34,086 bases of DNA, taken from Prochlorococcus sp. AG-363-A03 (lineage in GTDB: Bacteria > Cyanobacteriota > Cyanobacteriia > PCC-6307 > Cyanobiaceae). Positions 1 to 6,923 of the stretch are shown piece by piece. A model generated the notes under the pieces. It was given only the letters and a program-made list of their open reading frames with translations. It was not told the origin of the DNA and did not search any database. The DNA is taken from positions 1 to 34,086 of the forward strand of contig QCEW01000014.1 of NCBI GenBank assembly GCA_003280445.1, in the 5' to 3' direction. The translations under genes and the position numbers were made by a program. Within the stretch, counting starts at the first letter, position 1. Every line of letters begins with the position of its first letter.

Positions 1-37
1 TTCTCATAACAAATAAATACCAAATTGTTCATTTTTC

Positions 38-319
38 ATGAGTTCTGAACCTGATAATTTGCAAACACTTATCAGTAAGTACAAAACTATGGATATACAT
101 GAATTAGAAGCAAATATTGAAAATTGGGATAAAGAGAATGATTGCCCAACTCAAACTCAAAACCTTGTTATCGCAAAAAACGAACTGGAAATTAAATACA
201 AAGAGAGACTAGAACAAATAGAACTTTTAACTAAATCCCTCACCTCTTCTTCAAGAGCTGGGAGATGGATTTCTAGTATTAAAGCAGTTATTAAACAGCT
301 TCTACAATTCAAGAAGTAA
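38..319 (+). CDS. Small hypothetical protein, charged and helical (93 aa)
   Basis: I do not recognise this protein. It is hydrophilic and rich in Lys, Glu, Asn and Leu. It should be mostly alpha-helical, with a possible coiled coil over residues 20-65 and a basic C-terminal tail ending in KQLLQFKK. There is no signal peptide or membrane segment, so it is probably cytoplasmic. The ATG at 38 gives a protein beginning MSSEP; no good Shine-Dalgarno sequence precedes it, which is common in this genome type. It converges on the NTF2-like gene at 353-775 with a 33-bp gap. Coding character is good but the function is unknown. Confidence 0.6.
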   Translation: MSSEPDNLQTLISKYKTMDIHELEANIENWDKENDCPTQTQNLVIAKNELEIKYKERLEQIELLTKSLTSSSRAGRWISSIKAVIKQLLQFKK

Positions 320-352
320 AAGCTACATCACTTTCTGGAGTTCTTGTATTAG

Positions 353-775
353 TTAGTCCCACGTTGAAAGATCCGTAGTGCCTTGTGATCTTTGCATCCA
401 AGCAATTCTCCATATGCCATCAATTTTCTTGAAAATCAATGAATAAGTAGATAAATCATTATTCAGGTCACCTTTGTAGCTAAATACCTCTTTCAAGGTA
501 AATGCAGTAAAGCCCCAATCAGAATTAGCCTCTAGCCGATGAATATTGACTAATTCAGAGAGTTCGATAACCAAATCATCACTGTCATACATTCTTGCAA
601 GACCCTGTGCGGTTATGGGGTTACCACTTGGTCTGATAGCCAAGAAATCATTTGTAGTGTTGGCTGGCAAAAATGTTTTATTTTGAGCCCTGTCTGCAAA
701 ACCTTGTATGAGAGCTTCTAGCTGCTGGGAATCAGAAGACAATTTTCTAAAATGTAAATGCTCAGAGCATCTCAC
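353..775 (-). CDS. NTF2-like (SnoaL/DUF3804-like) protein
   Basis: A 140-aa soluble protein with the look of a cone-shaped NTF2-like fold. Helical N-terminal segments lead into beta strands ending in a run of the type FKKIDGIWRIAWMQRS and a short acidic tail, LSTWD. The pattern 'LAIRPSGNP' followed by a short acidic stretch and then VIELSELVNIHRLE resembles small cyanobacterial proteins I remember as DUF3804. That family assignment is from memory, not a search. Members are thought to bind small molecules or act as stress proteins, but no catalytic residues can be assigned. The first ten or so residues (CSEHLHFRK) look atypical, so the start at 775 is uncertain; an in-frame stop lies 12 bases upstream. 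Confidence 0.6.
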   Translation of the reverse strand: MRCSEHLHFRKLSSDSQQLEALIQGFADRAQNKTFLPANTTNDFLAIRPSGNPITAQGLARMYDSDDLVIELSELVNIHRLEANSDWGFTAFTLKEVFSYKGDLNNDLSTYSLIFKKIDGIWRIAWMQRSQGTTDLSTWD

Positions 776-881
776 AATTCAGTTAATCAGGATGTGTCAT
801 ATGATGTATTTGAACAAATAGGAAGTGAATTTACGAGTGAATAAAACGCACTAAAAAATGGACGAAAGACGACTAATTTAA

Positions 882-1122
882 CTAATTTAAAATGGCATTA
901 AGAAAGGGACCCTGCTGCTTCAGCGACCTTGAGTCCATCTCTTCATTTACAGAACTAATTTTGGTAAGGAGTTGTTCTGCTTTTCCTTTTCTAATCAATT
1001 CTAAAAGGGTCTGTATCCAAAAAAATTCCTAAATACCAGAAGAAGGCACATTCTACTAATGCCTTTATTGTTGAAAGGGCAAAGTATTCTCAAAAACTAT
1101 TCTCTTTTGAGAGAAAAAACAT
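882..1122 (-). pseudogene. Broken small gene: one nonsense codon and one frameshift
   Basis: Reading the minus strand from the ATG at 1122-1120 gives MFFLSKENSF, then TGA at 1092-1090. The same frame continues with EYFALSTIKALVECAFFWYL up to a run of seven T (A7 on the plus strand at 1019-1025). Removing one T restores an open frame, WIQTLLELIRKGKAEQLL..., ending ...GPFLNAILN and TAG at 884-882. The composite is about 79 codons and looks like real protein throughout: a hydrophobic helix followed by an amphipathic charged C-terminus. Two lesions in such a protein-like frame suggest a recently inactivated gene. Sequencing error at the homopolymer could explain the frameshift but not the TGA. 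Family unknown. Confidence 0.5.
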
Positions 1123-1264
1123 GAAGAACCAGAAGGAGCAGTTTAACGTGACTCAGGGCATGACACTTTTGCTGCTTAAAAAAATCTCATTACCTTCAAA
1201 TCTAGTCTTTCATCTGATTTTATTTATTACTAATCCAGAGAATAATATTGGATACGAAGATTAA
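1121..1264 (+). CDS. Possible 47-aa small protein ahead of a terminator
   Basis: An ATG at 1121 opens a 47-residue frame (MKNQKEQFNV... ending NNIGYED) with a hydrophobic centre. Its TAA at 1262-1264 lies exactly at the left edge of the strong hairpin terminator at 1262-1315. A weak purine stretch (GAGAG) precedes the start, and a small hairpin (CTCAAAA/TTTTGAG, 1090-1112) lies upstream. The position against the terminator suggests a short transcript on this strand. The frame is short, unrecognised, and starts inside the ATG of the minus-strand pseudogene. It may equally be chance. Confidence 0.22.
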   Translation: MKNQKEQFNVTQGMTLLLLKKISLPSNLVFHLILFITNPENNIGYED

Positions 1265-1315
1265 TCTCACAAAAAAACCGCCTGTTATGAACAAGGCGGT
1301 TTTTTTTGAGATTAG
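1262..1315. terminator. Long bidirectional hairpin terminator
   Basis: An inverted repeat with arms of about 21 bp. The outer part is TAATCTC/GAGATTA and the inner part is an A run plus CCGCCT pairing with AGGCGG plus a T run, with one bulged C. The A7/T8 tracts give a rho-independent terminator on either strand. On the plus strand it would end any transcript carrying the 47-aa frame. On the minus strand nothing obvious feeds it. Confidence 0.75.
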
Positions 1316-1544
1316 GCGCAAGTGTGTCCTTGTTTCCACTGCGGAGAATCTCTACTCCTCACAATTAAAATTTAGGGCAATCAAGACAAAGGGGAGAAAG
1401 AAGCAGTAAAGTTTGTTAACTGTCACAGAGCAAAACTTTTAAATATTTATGCTTCAAAAAAGACAATAAGTTATATGTAACATGCTGAACACCAAAAATA
1501 GGTAATTATGTTTATAGTATTTTTGTAGCAAAAGCTACCAAAAA

Positions 1545-1604
1545 CGTTCAACTCATCAAACGATGAGCCGCAGTTTGACTCAAGCCAAGGAACGGGGACT
1601 TGAG
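1545..1604 (+). promoter_or_regulatory. Glutamine-II (downstream-peptide) riboswitch
   Basis: The leader of the 33-aa peptide gene has the architecture of the downstream-peptide motif, a glutamine-binding aptamer of cyanobacteria. P1 pairs CGTTC (1545-1549) with GAACG (1590-1594). Inside it is a perfect P2 hairpin, CTCATC (1552-1557)/GATGAG (1562-1567), with loop AAAC. The stretch CTCAAG (1579-1584), inside P1, can pair as a pseudoknot with CTTGAG (1599-1604) downstream of P1. CCAAGGAACG on the 3' side of P1 resembles the conserved segment of the glnA/downstream-peptide family. The ribosome-binding site GGAG (1613-1616) follows 9 nt after the pseudoknot, so ligand-dependent folding could control translation. 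A small GTAGC/GCTAC hairpin (1525-1538) lies before the aptamer. I see no gene in 1316-1524. Family identity is from remembered consensus. Confidence 0.82.
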
Positions 1605-1623
1605 CATATTTCGGAGAAAAAAA

Positions 1624-1725
1624 ATGTCTTTAACCTACAGAGGTCTTAAGTACAACCAGCAAAAAGCAGTTGCAGAAAAGCAGCATGTTCAACTTACTTA
1701 CCGAGGAAAGTCCTACCAAAGCTAG
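1624..1725 (+). CDS. Riboswitch-controlled DUF4278-type micropeptide (33 aa)
   Basis: An ATG at 1624 follows GGAG at a spacing of 7 and opens a 33-residue frame, MSLTYRGLKYNQQ... ending LTYRGKSYQS. The two copies of the LTYRG-x-x-Y motif, about 23 residues apart, are the signature of the small cyanobacterial DUF4278 family. Several downstream peptides of glutamine riboswitches carry this motif. Residues between the repeats are Lys/Gln/Ala-rich. The frame sits alone between the aptamer and a terminator, so it is a monocistronic unit. By analogy with glutamine-regulated inhibitory proteins of cyanobacterial nitrogen metabolism, it could be a small regulator made when cellular glutamine changes. 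That role is inference. Confidence 0.8.
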   Translation: MSLTYRGLKYNQQKAVAEKQHVQLTYRGKSYQS

Positions 1726-1747
1726 AAACAATAAACACATTCACCAA

Positions 1748-1768
1748 AGTCCTTTCAAGGGCTTTTTT
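1748..1768 (+). terminator. Terminator of the micropeptide gene
   Basis: AGTCCTT pairs with AAGGGCT across a two-base loop (one G-T pair) and is followed by T6. It lies 22 nt after the micropeptide stop and just before the 3' end of the opposing membrane-protein gene at 1785. Confidence 0.7.
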
Positions 1769-1784
1769 ATTGCAAACTAATAAA

Positions 1785-2558
1785 TTACTTGATAATATTA
1801 GATCTTTTATTAATATATATATTTATCATTCCTAATATAAAAATAATAAAAAAAGATATTATGAATAGAAAAAGATAATTTCCAGAAATCATATTTAATT
1901 CTCCATTTAATATTTTTTCTAAGAAATTTTTTAATCCAATATCTTTAATTCTTCTTCCAGCGAAACCACTAGCTACAAAAGGGGAATCAGATATTATTAT
2001 GCTAAAAATCAAAGCAGGCATAAATCTCTTCCATGTTATTTTTGTTAGCCCTATTGCATAGCAAACAAAATCAAAGAAGCCTGACATTAATAAAGATGTC
2101 ATAAGGAAATAATTATTTTCTAGATAATCTTTACTAATACTTTCAACTCTTCGCATTTGTCTTGAGCCAAGTAATCTACTAACATAATTTCTCCCTAATT
2201 TTCTGGCAAGCATAAATGATATAGAACAAGAGATAAAATCTGCAAAAAATATAATAAATAAACCCTGAGTAAAACCAAACTGGAACCCTGCAGCTACTGA
2301 AAATATTGTTCCAGGCAAAACTGGTATTATTATACTAATTGATCTTAATATAAATAACAAGGATATCAAGATCAAACTAAAAAAACTATTCGAATTTAAA
2401 CGCCTAACAACATCATAAAAGAAATCGCTGATGATATTAACATCCAATAAAAAAATAGTAATAGTAAGAATAATAACAAGGAGAGTTATTATTAAGTATT
2501 TAAAATATTTACTACTGATAAATTTACTATTCATAAAATATTTTTTTATTAAAATCAA
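1785..2558 (-). CDS. TVP38/TMEM64-family (VTT domain) membrane protein
   Basis: A 257-aa integral membrane protein. Hydrophobic segments lie at about residues 22-45 and 60-78, in a central VTT region (about 70-190) and at the C-terminus (about 227-250). The central region has the family hallmark: a proline/glycine-rich stretch (IPVLPGTIFSVAAGFQFG) followed by a small-residue helix and LARKLGR. VTT (SNARE-associated Golgi/DedA-related) proteins sit in the inner membrane and have been linked to lipid scrambling or polyprenyl-phosphate movement; substrate here is unknown. An ATG at codon 9 (2534) is an alternative start. It is monocistronic, with 54 bp to the next minus-strand gene upstream. Confidence 0.8.
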   Translation of the reverse strand: MILIKKYFMNSKFISSKYFKYLIITLLVIILTITIFLLDVNIISDFFYDVVRRLNSNSFFSLILISLLFILRSISIIIPVLPGTIFSVAAGFQFGFTQGLFIIFFADFISCSISFMLARKLGRNYVSRLLGSRQMRRVESISKDYLENNYFLMTSLLMSGFFDFVCYAIGLTKITWKRFMPALIFSIIISDSPFVASGFAGRRIKDIGLKNFLEKILNGELNMISGNYLFLFIISFFIIFILGMINIYINKRSNIIK

Positions 2559-2612
2559 ATTCTATCTTAAAATTATGGTAATGAAAATATTACAAAGTTG
2601 CTAGATGTATTA

Positions 2613-2936
2613 CTAATTCTGCTCAAACTTCAAACTGCACATTGTATTAGCCTCCGTTAAAGGCATTTCTCCAGAGTTCCATTTCTCATACACACATGTA
2701 TAAAAAGGCTCATTTAAACTACTTAAATCATTTTTTTGATCTATTAATTCTCTTAGATATTTAGCTTTTGCCCTAAGATATTCTTTTTTGTATAACCAGT
2801 ACATAACCTCGGCAACGCCTATAAAAGCCAAGGAGAATACAAACACAACAAACAAATGATTAATCAATCTTTCACTTCTAGGGATTAATATGGTAGGCCC
2901 AATATCCAAAAAAAGTAACTCGTTAATAATACTCAA
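2613..2936 (-). CDS. Hypothetical single-span membrane protein (107 aa)
   Basis: A 107-aa protein with one clear membrane helix at about residues 27-50 (LFVVFVFSLAFIGVAEVMYW), then a basic helix (KKEYLRAKAKYLRELI) and a polar C-terminal domain with two cysteines. The only in-frame start near the 5' end is TTG at 2936-2934, preceded by AAAAAGGC, so the start is uncertain. It is transcribed in the same direction as the VTT protein downstream and may share its transcript (54-bp gap). I do not recognise a family. Confidence 0.6.
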   Translation of the reverse strand: MSIINELLFLDIGPTILIPRSERLINHLFVVFVFSLAFIGVAEVMYWLYKKEYLRAKAKYLRELIDQKNDLSSLNEPFYTCVYEKWNSGEMPLTEANTMCSLKFEQN

Positions 2937-3152
2937 AGCCTTTTTCCCTATTGTTTACTGAAAACAGCAATTATTACCTTTGATAGTTTTCATTACTAGT
3001 CTTATTATTCATTAGAACAACAGCACTTTTGTAGGGCAATAAAACAGGAGCCAAGAACTGAGTTAAAATACTTACAGGGGGCTATCACCTTAACCCTCAA
3101 GCTCAATTCATGATTTATTTTGTTAGAAGGAATCAAAAAAACAAAAACAGCA

Positions 3153-4532
3153 ATGTCATTAGAAAATTTTGTACTTAATCAATTACGAGATCTGGTTTTA
3201 TCTGGCGCAACAAGACATGAGAAATGGAGAAAGAAACAGCTTTACGCTTTATCAAGTTTATTGGAAAATCATCAGGAAGAAATATTAAATGCTTTAAAGC
3301 AAGATCTAGGGAAGCCACCTACAGAAGCGTTCTTTGAGATTATTGCTGTAAAACAAGAAATAAAACTGGCACAGAAAAATTTATCCCATTGGATGAAGGC
3401 TCAACGCATTAACGTGCCTATTTCTCTAAGACCTGCACAAGCATTGATCCAGCCAGATCCTTTAGGCTGCATTCTCATAATTGGTCCTTGGAATTATCCT
3501 TTTTCGCTTACTCTTCAACCACTAGTAGGTGCTTTAGCCGCTGGAAACACTGCTGTTTTAAAACCATCAGAACATGCACCTAATGTATCAACTCTCATAA
3601 AAAAACTTATAGAAAATTATTTCCCCCCAGAGATAGTGCAAGTTTTTGAAGGAGATGGAAATATTGCTGCTGATTTAATGACTCAACAATTTGATCACGT
3701 CTTTTTTACGGGTGGAGAGAATATCGGAAAAAAGGTAATGGAAGCTGCCTCAAAAAACCTTACACCAGTAACTTTAGAACTTGGGGGCAAAAGCCCAGCG
3801 GTTGTAATCGAGGGTGCAAATCTAGAAGTAACAGCAAAGAGAATTATATGGGGTAAAAGTCTAAATGCTGGCCAAACATGTATTGCGCCGGATCATTTAT
3901 TAGTTGAGCATAAACTTTTTGATTCTTTAATCTCTAATTTAAAAAATTCGATTAATAATTTTTACGGAATTACACCTTTAAATTCAAAACATCTAGGTAG
4001 CATCATCAATCAAAACCAATTTAATAGACTTAATAATTTACTAAAACAAGCTAAAAAGAATAACCAAGTTATCTATGGAGGAGATAGCAATGAAAAAGAA
4101 AAAAGAATTAGCCCTACTTTGATAAAAATCGAGAATCGAAATGATCCACTAATGAAGGAAGAGCTTTTTGGTCCATTGCTACCTATTTTGTCTATTAAAA
4201 ATCTGGAGCAAACCATTTCAGACTTCCAATTATTGCCTAAACCCCTTGCTCTTTATCTTTTTGGAGGGGGTGAGAAAGAGCAACGTCAATTGCTGTCAAT
4301 GACCTCTTCGGGAGGTGTTTGTTTTAATGATGTTGTTCTACAGGCAGGGATTCCAGAACTTCCATTTGGAGGTGTCGGGACAAGTGGTATGGGGAAGTAC
4401 CATGGCAAAGCAGGGTTTGATAACTTTACTCATTACAAATCAGTTCTAAAAAGACCTTTTTGGCTAGATCTAAACTTCAGGTACCCTCCGTATAAGTTAG
4501 ATTTATCTTTACTTAACAAATTAATAGGTTAA
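3153..4532 (+). CDS. Aldehyde dehydrogenase, class-3 / fatty aldehyde type
   Basis: Oxidises aldehydes to carboxylic acids with NAD(P)+. At about 459 residues it has the short class-3 / fatty-aldehyde length, lacking the N-terminal extension of tetrameric enzymes. Visible motifs are the cofactor-binding GPWNYPF, AAGNTAVLKPSE, a Rossmann-type FFTGGENIGKKVMEAA, the general-base Glu in LELGGKSP, and the catalytic Cys in GQTCIAPD. In cyanobacteria this family clears fatty aldehydes near alkane synthesis and other membrane-derived aldehydes. I chose ATG 3153 (MSLENFVLNQ); a TTG at 3120 would add 11 residues of poor character. The LysM gene follows 45 bp downstream on the same strand. Confidence 0.9.
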   Translation: MSLENFVLNQLRDLVLSGATRHEKWRKKQLYALSSLLENHQEEILNALKQDLGKPPTEAFFEIIAVKQEIKLAQKNLSHWMKAQRINVPISLRPAQALIQPDPLGCILIIGPWNYPFSLTLQPLVGALAAGNTAVLKPSEHAPNVSTLIKKLIENYFPPEIVQVFEGDGNIAADLMTQQFDHVFFTGGENIGKKVMEAASKNLTPVTLELGGKSPAVVIEGANLEVTAKRIIWGKSLNAGQTCIAPDHLLVEHKLFDSLISNLKNSINNFYGITPLNSKHLGSIINQNQFNRLNNLLKQAKKNNQVIYGGDSNEKEKRISPTLIKIENRNDPLMKEELFGPLLPILSIKNLEQTISDFQLLPKPLALYLFGGGEKEQRQLLSMTSSGGVCFNDVVLQAGIPELPFGGVGTSGMGKYHGKAGFDNFTHYKSVLKRPFWLDLNFRYPPYKLDLSLLNKLIG

Positions 4533-4577
4533 AATTAATTCAAGATCTACAAGATAGATTATTAATTTAGAATAGAG

Positions 4578-5438
4578 ATGATCACAAAAATAAAAATACC
4601 TTGCGGGTTATTTTATATAAATAGCATTATCTTTATCCTATCAATATTTAGTTTAGAAGTTAATGCAGAAAAAAAGATTACTGCAAAAAGTGGTGATACA
4701 CTTTTTAAGATATCCGAGCAATATGGAATTCCTTTAAAAGAACTAATGTATAAAAATAATTTCAACGATGCAACCAAGATAATAGAAGGGAACGTTATAT
4801 TAATACCCCTTAATAGCAATCATAAAAAAGTAAAGAGTGATTATCTGACTTATAAAGTAATTAAAGGAGATACTCTTTACAAGATTGCAAGAGATTACAA
4901 TATAGATCTTAGAGATATTATTTCGTTAAACAATCTAAGCAGTAGTTCTCACCTTAATATTAATCAGATTATCTTATTACCAAAAGGAGCAATTTATGAG
5001 AAATCAATTAAGAGAGAGAACATTAAACTAGCGCATAAAAAAGTTTTTTATCATCAAACTTCTAAGGCAGAAGATCTGGCGACCATTGCAGAGATTCACC
5101 AAATCTCAAAAGAAGAAATTAACACTTTAAACAAATTAAATGATCCTATAAAAATCAAGCCTAATATTAAATTAATACTAAGAGAAAATAAAGCTTCAAA
5201 ATGGATAAAATATGGACCTTTAAAAGTCAATTGGTCAGATTGGACATATTTTGATGGTAATTATATCGCTGAAGCAAAAACAAAGAAAAATACATTATTT
5301 AATTTAGCTCTTAACTGCAAAAAGAGAGCATTAAATAATACATTACTTCATTCTGATTGGGCAAGCTGGTATTTTCCAAAAACTGATTTTGAATTTAAAT
5401 TAATTAATGATTTTTGTGATAAGGATTTTAAATTTTAA
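4578..5438 (+). CDS. Secreted LysM-domain protein
   Basis: A 286-aa exported protein. Residues 1-30 are a signal peptide, with a basic start, a hydrophobic core (LFYINSIIFILSIFSLEV) and NAEK at the likely cleavage region. Two good LysM modules follow at about 34-78 (KSGDTLFKISEQYGIPLKEL) and 92-136 (IKGDTLYKIARDYNIDLRDI). A degenerate third lies at about 157-203, with DLATIAEIHQISKEEI. LysM modules bind peptidoglycan. The C-terminal 75 residues contain Trp-rich WSDWT and DWASWYFP and two cysteines, with no known catalytic motif. It probably acts in the periplasm or cell wall, as a structural or binding factor rather than a recognisable hydrolase. It ends one base before the opposing gene. Confidence 0.8.
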   Translation: MITKIKIPCGLFYINSIIFILSIFSLEVNAEKKITAKSGDTLFKISEQYGIPLKELMYKNNFNDATKIIEGNVILIPLNSNHKKVKSDYLTYKVIKGDTLYKIARDYNIDLRDIISLNNLSSSSHLNINQIILLPKGAIYEKSIKRENIKLAHKKVFYHQTSKAEDLATIAEIHQISKEEINTLNKLNDPIKIKPNIKLILRENKASKWIKYGPLKVNWSDWTYFDGNYIAEAKTKKNTLFNLALNCKKRALNNTLLHSDWASWYFPKTDFEFKLINDFCDKDFKF

Positions 5439-5439
5439 A

Positions 5440-6489
5440 TTACTTATTCATTTCAATAGATGGTGGTTCCAATCTATCAGAGTCTTCCTCAACAAGTTGC
5501 AATCTCAATCTTTTTCCCCCTGAAAGTTCCCCTAAAGAAACTCTTATTGTTGAACCAGTTAAAGTTTGAAGGGTGTCTAAAAGCTCTCTTAAATAAGGCG
5601 TACTACTGCCAGACTCTACCCATAATCTCTCTTGCAATCCTTCTAATCTTTTCCAAGCAGAATGAAACTTTAAAATAGAACTCTCTATAGTTTTAGCTTG
5701 TCCAAAAGCATCTGAAAGTAATCCTAAAGAATCCAACCTCATAGCTTCTTGAGTAGCTTTATCTAAATTTAAATTCTTATTTTGAAAAGCTCTTAAAGCT
5801 AGAGAAGCATCTAAAGACTTGCCCATCCATTTAGCCGTATTTGTCAAATCTTTTACTGAATCAATTTCAGGATTTTCTCTTAAAGTTTCGCAGATTTCTT
5901 CTTGCTGAATGGTCGACAACTTAGATAATTCTCTTACCAATGGTGCAACAAACTTGGCTGGCAATAAATTTGATTGTGTTTTTTCTCTAATTTCATCAGG
6001 CAAAAGAGAACTGGTTGCAGCCATAAATTGATCAGTTAAACTTTTTACTTGTCTTCTAGTTATGTCCTGCCCATCATTAGCAGCCTCAGAAATCATATAT
6101 TGAATCTCAGGTTCTGCGTGTGCCGTTTCAATAAAAGCTCTTTTTGAAAACTTATTTACACTTGATTCTTCAAGTATCCCATCAACGACAAGATTATCAG
6201 AAGAATCAGCCAATTGAATAAGAGAATATGCTTTGCTTTTACTAATTTCCATCTCCCTTAACCACTGCAAAAAGCCTGTACCTCGACCATCTCCTCCTCT
6301 CTTTTCTCTATCTCTTACAACACGTAAAATCCTTCCTCGCCAAATTTCGGTTTGCAAATCAAACTGCTCGCAAATTGACCATGCATTCTCTAATTTCTGA
6401 ATGAAGTCAATATTGCTTAAATCATCTTGATTAGGGTCAGGCAAATCAAAACTAAGAGAGGAAGGGTCTAGAGATGTCTGTGCTATCAC
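5440..6489 (-). CDS. Cyanobacterial conserved protein of unknown function (349 aa)
   Basis: I do not know the function. The protein is soluble and largely helical. The N-terminus is acidic (DLPDPNQDD). A basic section with GGDGRGTGFLQWLREMEISKSKAYSLI (about 65-95) looks like a DNA-binding helix-turn-helix of the kind seen in plasmid partition or replication proteins. The middle is helical, and the C-terminus carries beta-like segments (STIRVSLGELSGGKRLRLQLVEE). The gene lies divergent from psaE, 202 bp between the two starts, and its 3' end abuts the LysM gene. The regulator-like region and position beside psaE make a DNA-binding role possible, but this is inference from weak resemblance. Confidence 0.75.
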   Translation of the reverse strand: MIAQTSLDPSSLSFDLPDPNQDDLSNIDFIQKLENAWSICEQFDLQTEIWRGRILRVVRDREKRGGDGRGTGFLQWLREMEISKSKAYSLIQLADSSDNLVVDGILEESSVNKFSKRAFIETAHAEPEIQYMISEAANDGQDITRRQVKSLTDQFMAATSSLLPDEIREKTQSNLLPAKFVAPLVRELSKLSTIQQEEICETLRENPEIDSVKDLTNTAKWMGKSLDASLALRAFQNKNLNLDKATQEAMRLDSLGLLSDAFGQAKTIESSILKFHSAWKRLEGLQERLWVESGSSTPYLRELLDTLQTLTGSTIRVSLGELSGGKRLRLQLVEEDSDRLEPPSIEMNK

Positions 6490-6691
6490 AAAAAATAAAG
6501 TCTATTTAAGGTTCAACCCTTCAAAGCTAATTGAAAATTCGCCCTAAAATCAATCTGAATTGTTTTGTCTGAAAATAAAAAATCCTTGAAAAGTATTCTT
6601 TTCTTAAATACCAGCGACAGTCTGTGACACAAATACAAATATTTCCCATTCTGATAGATAATAAATATATAAAATCATTTAGGGAAGTCAG

Positions 6692-6910
6692 ATGAGCTTT
6701 GCTAGAAAAGATAAGGTTCGCATTTTGCGTCAAGAATCATACTGGTTCAATCAAATTGGAGAAATAGTCTCAATCGATAAATCTCCAGCGATGAGGTATC
6801 CAGTGACTGTCAAATTTGAAAAATGTGACTTCAAAGCTTTTAGCGGTGTCGATGGTGGTGCCAATACCAGTCAATTTTCAGTAAAAGAATTAGAAGCTGC
6901 CGCAAGTTAG
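6692..6910 (+). CDS. psaE: Photosystem I subunit IV (PsaE)
   Basis: A 72-aa stromal-side subunit of photosystem I. It stabilises ferredoxin docking together with PsaC and PsaD and supports cyclic electron flow. The typical SH3-like beta barrel is evident from RKDKVRILRQESYWFNQIG, PVTVKFEKC and the C-terminal NTSQFSVKELE. Length is normal for Prochlorococcus. The ATG at 6692 follows AGGGA at 6681-6685. An AT-rich stretch with TATATAAAAT (about 6666-6675) could hold the -10 element. mutM begins 13 bp after the stop and is probably cotranscribed. Confidence 0.96.
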   Translation: MSFARKDKVRILRQESYWFNQIGEIVSIDKSPAMRYPVTVKFEKCDFKAFSGVDGGANTSQFSVKELEAAAS

Positions 6911-6923
6911 CAGAATTATTAGT

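Noticed and set aside
758-844. A 28-aa plus-strand frame (MLRASHNSVNQ...)
   Set aside because: It overlaps the 5' end of the NTF2-like gene, lacks a ribosome-binding site and is too short to support.
1340-1366. ACTCCTCAC resembling the core of the Yfr1 small RNA
   Set aside because: The flanking stem-loops and the full conserved core of Yfr1 are missing, as is a terminator in the right place.
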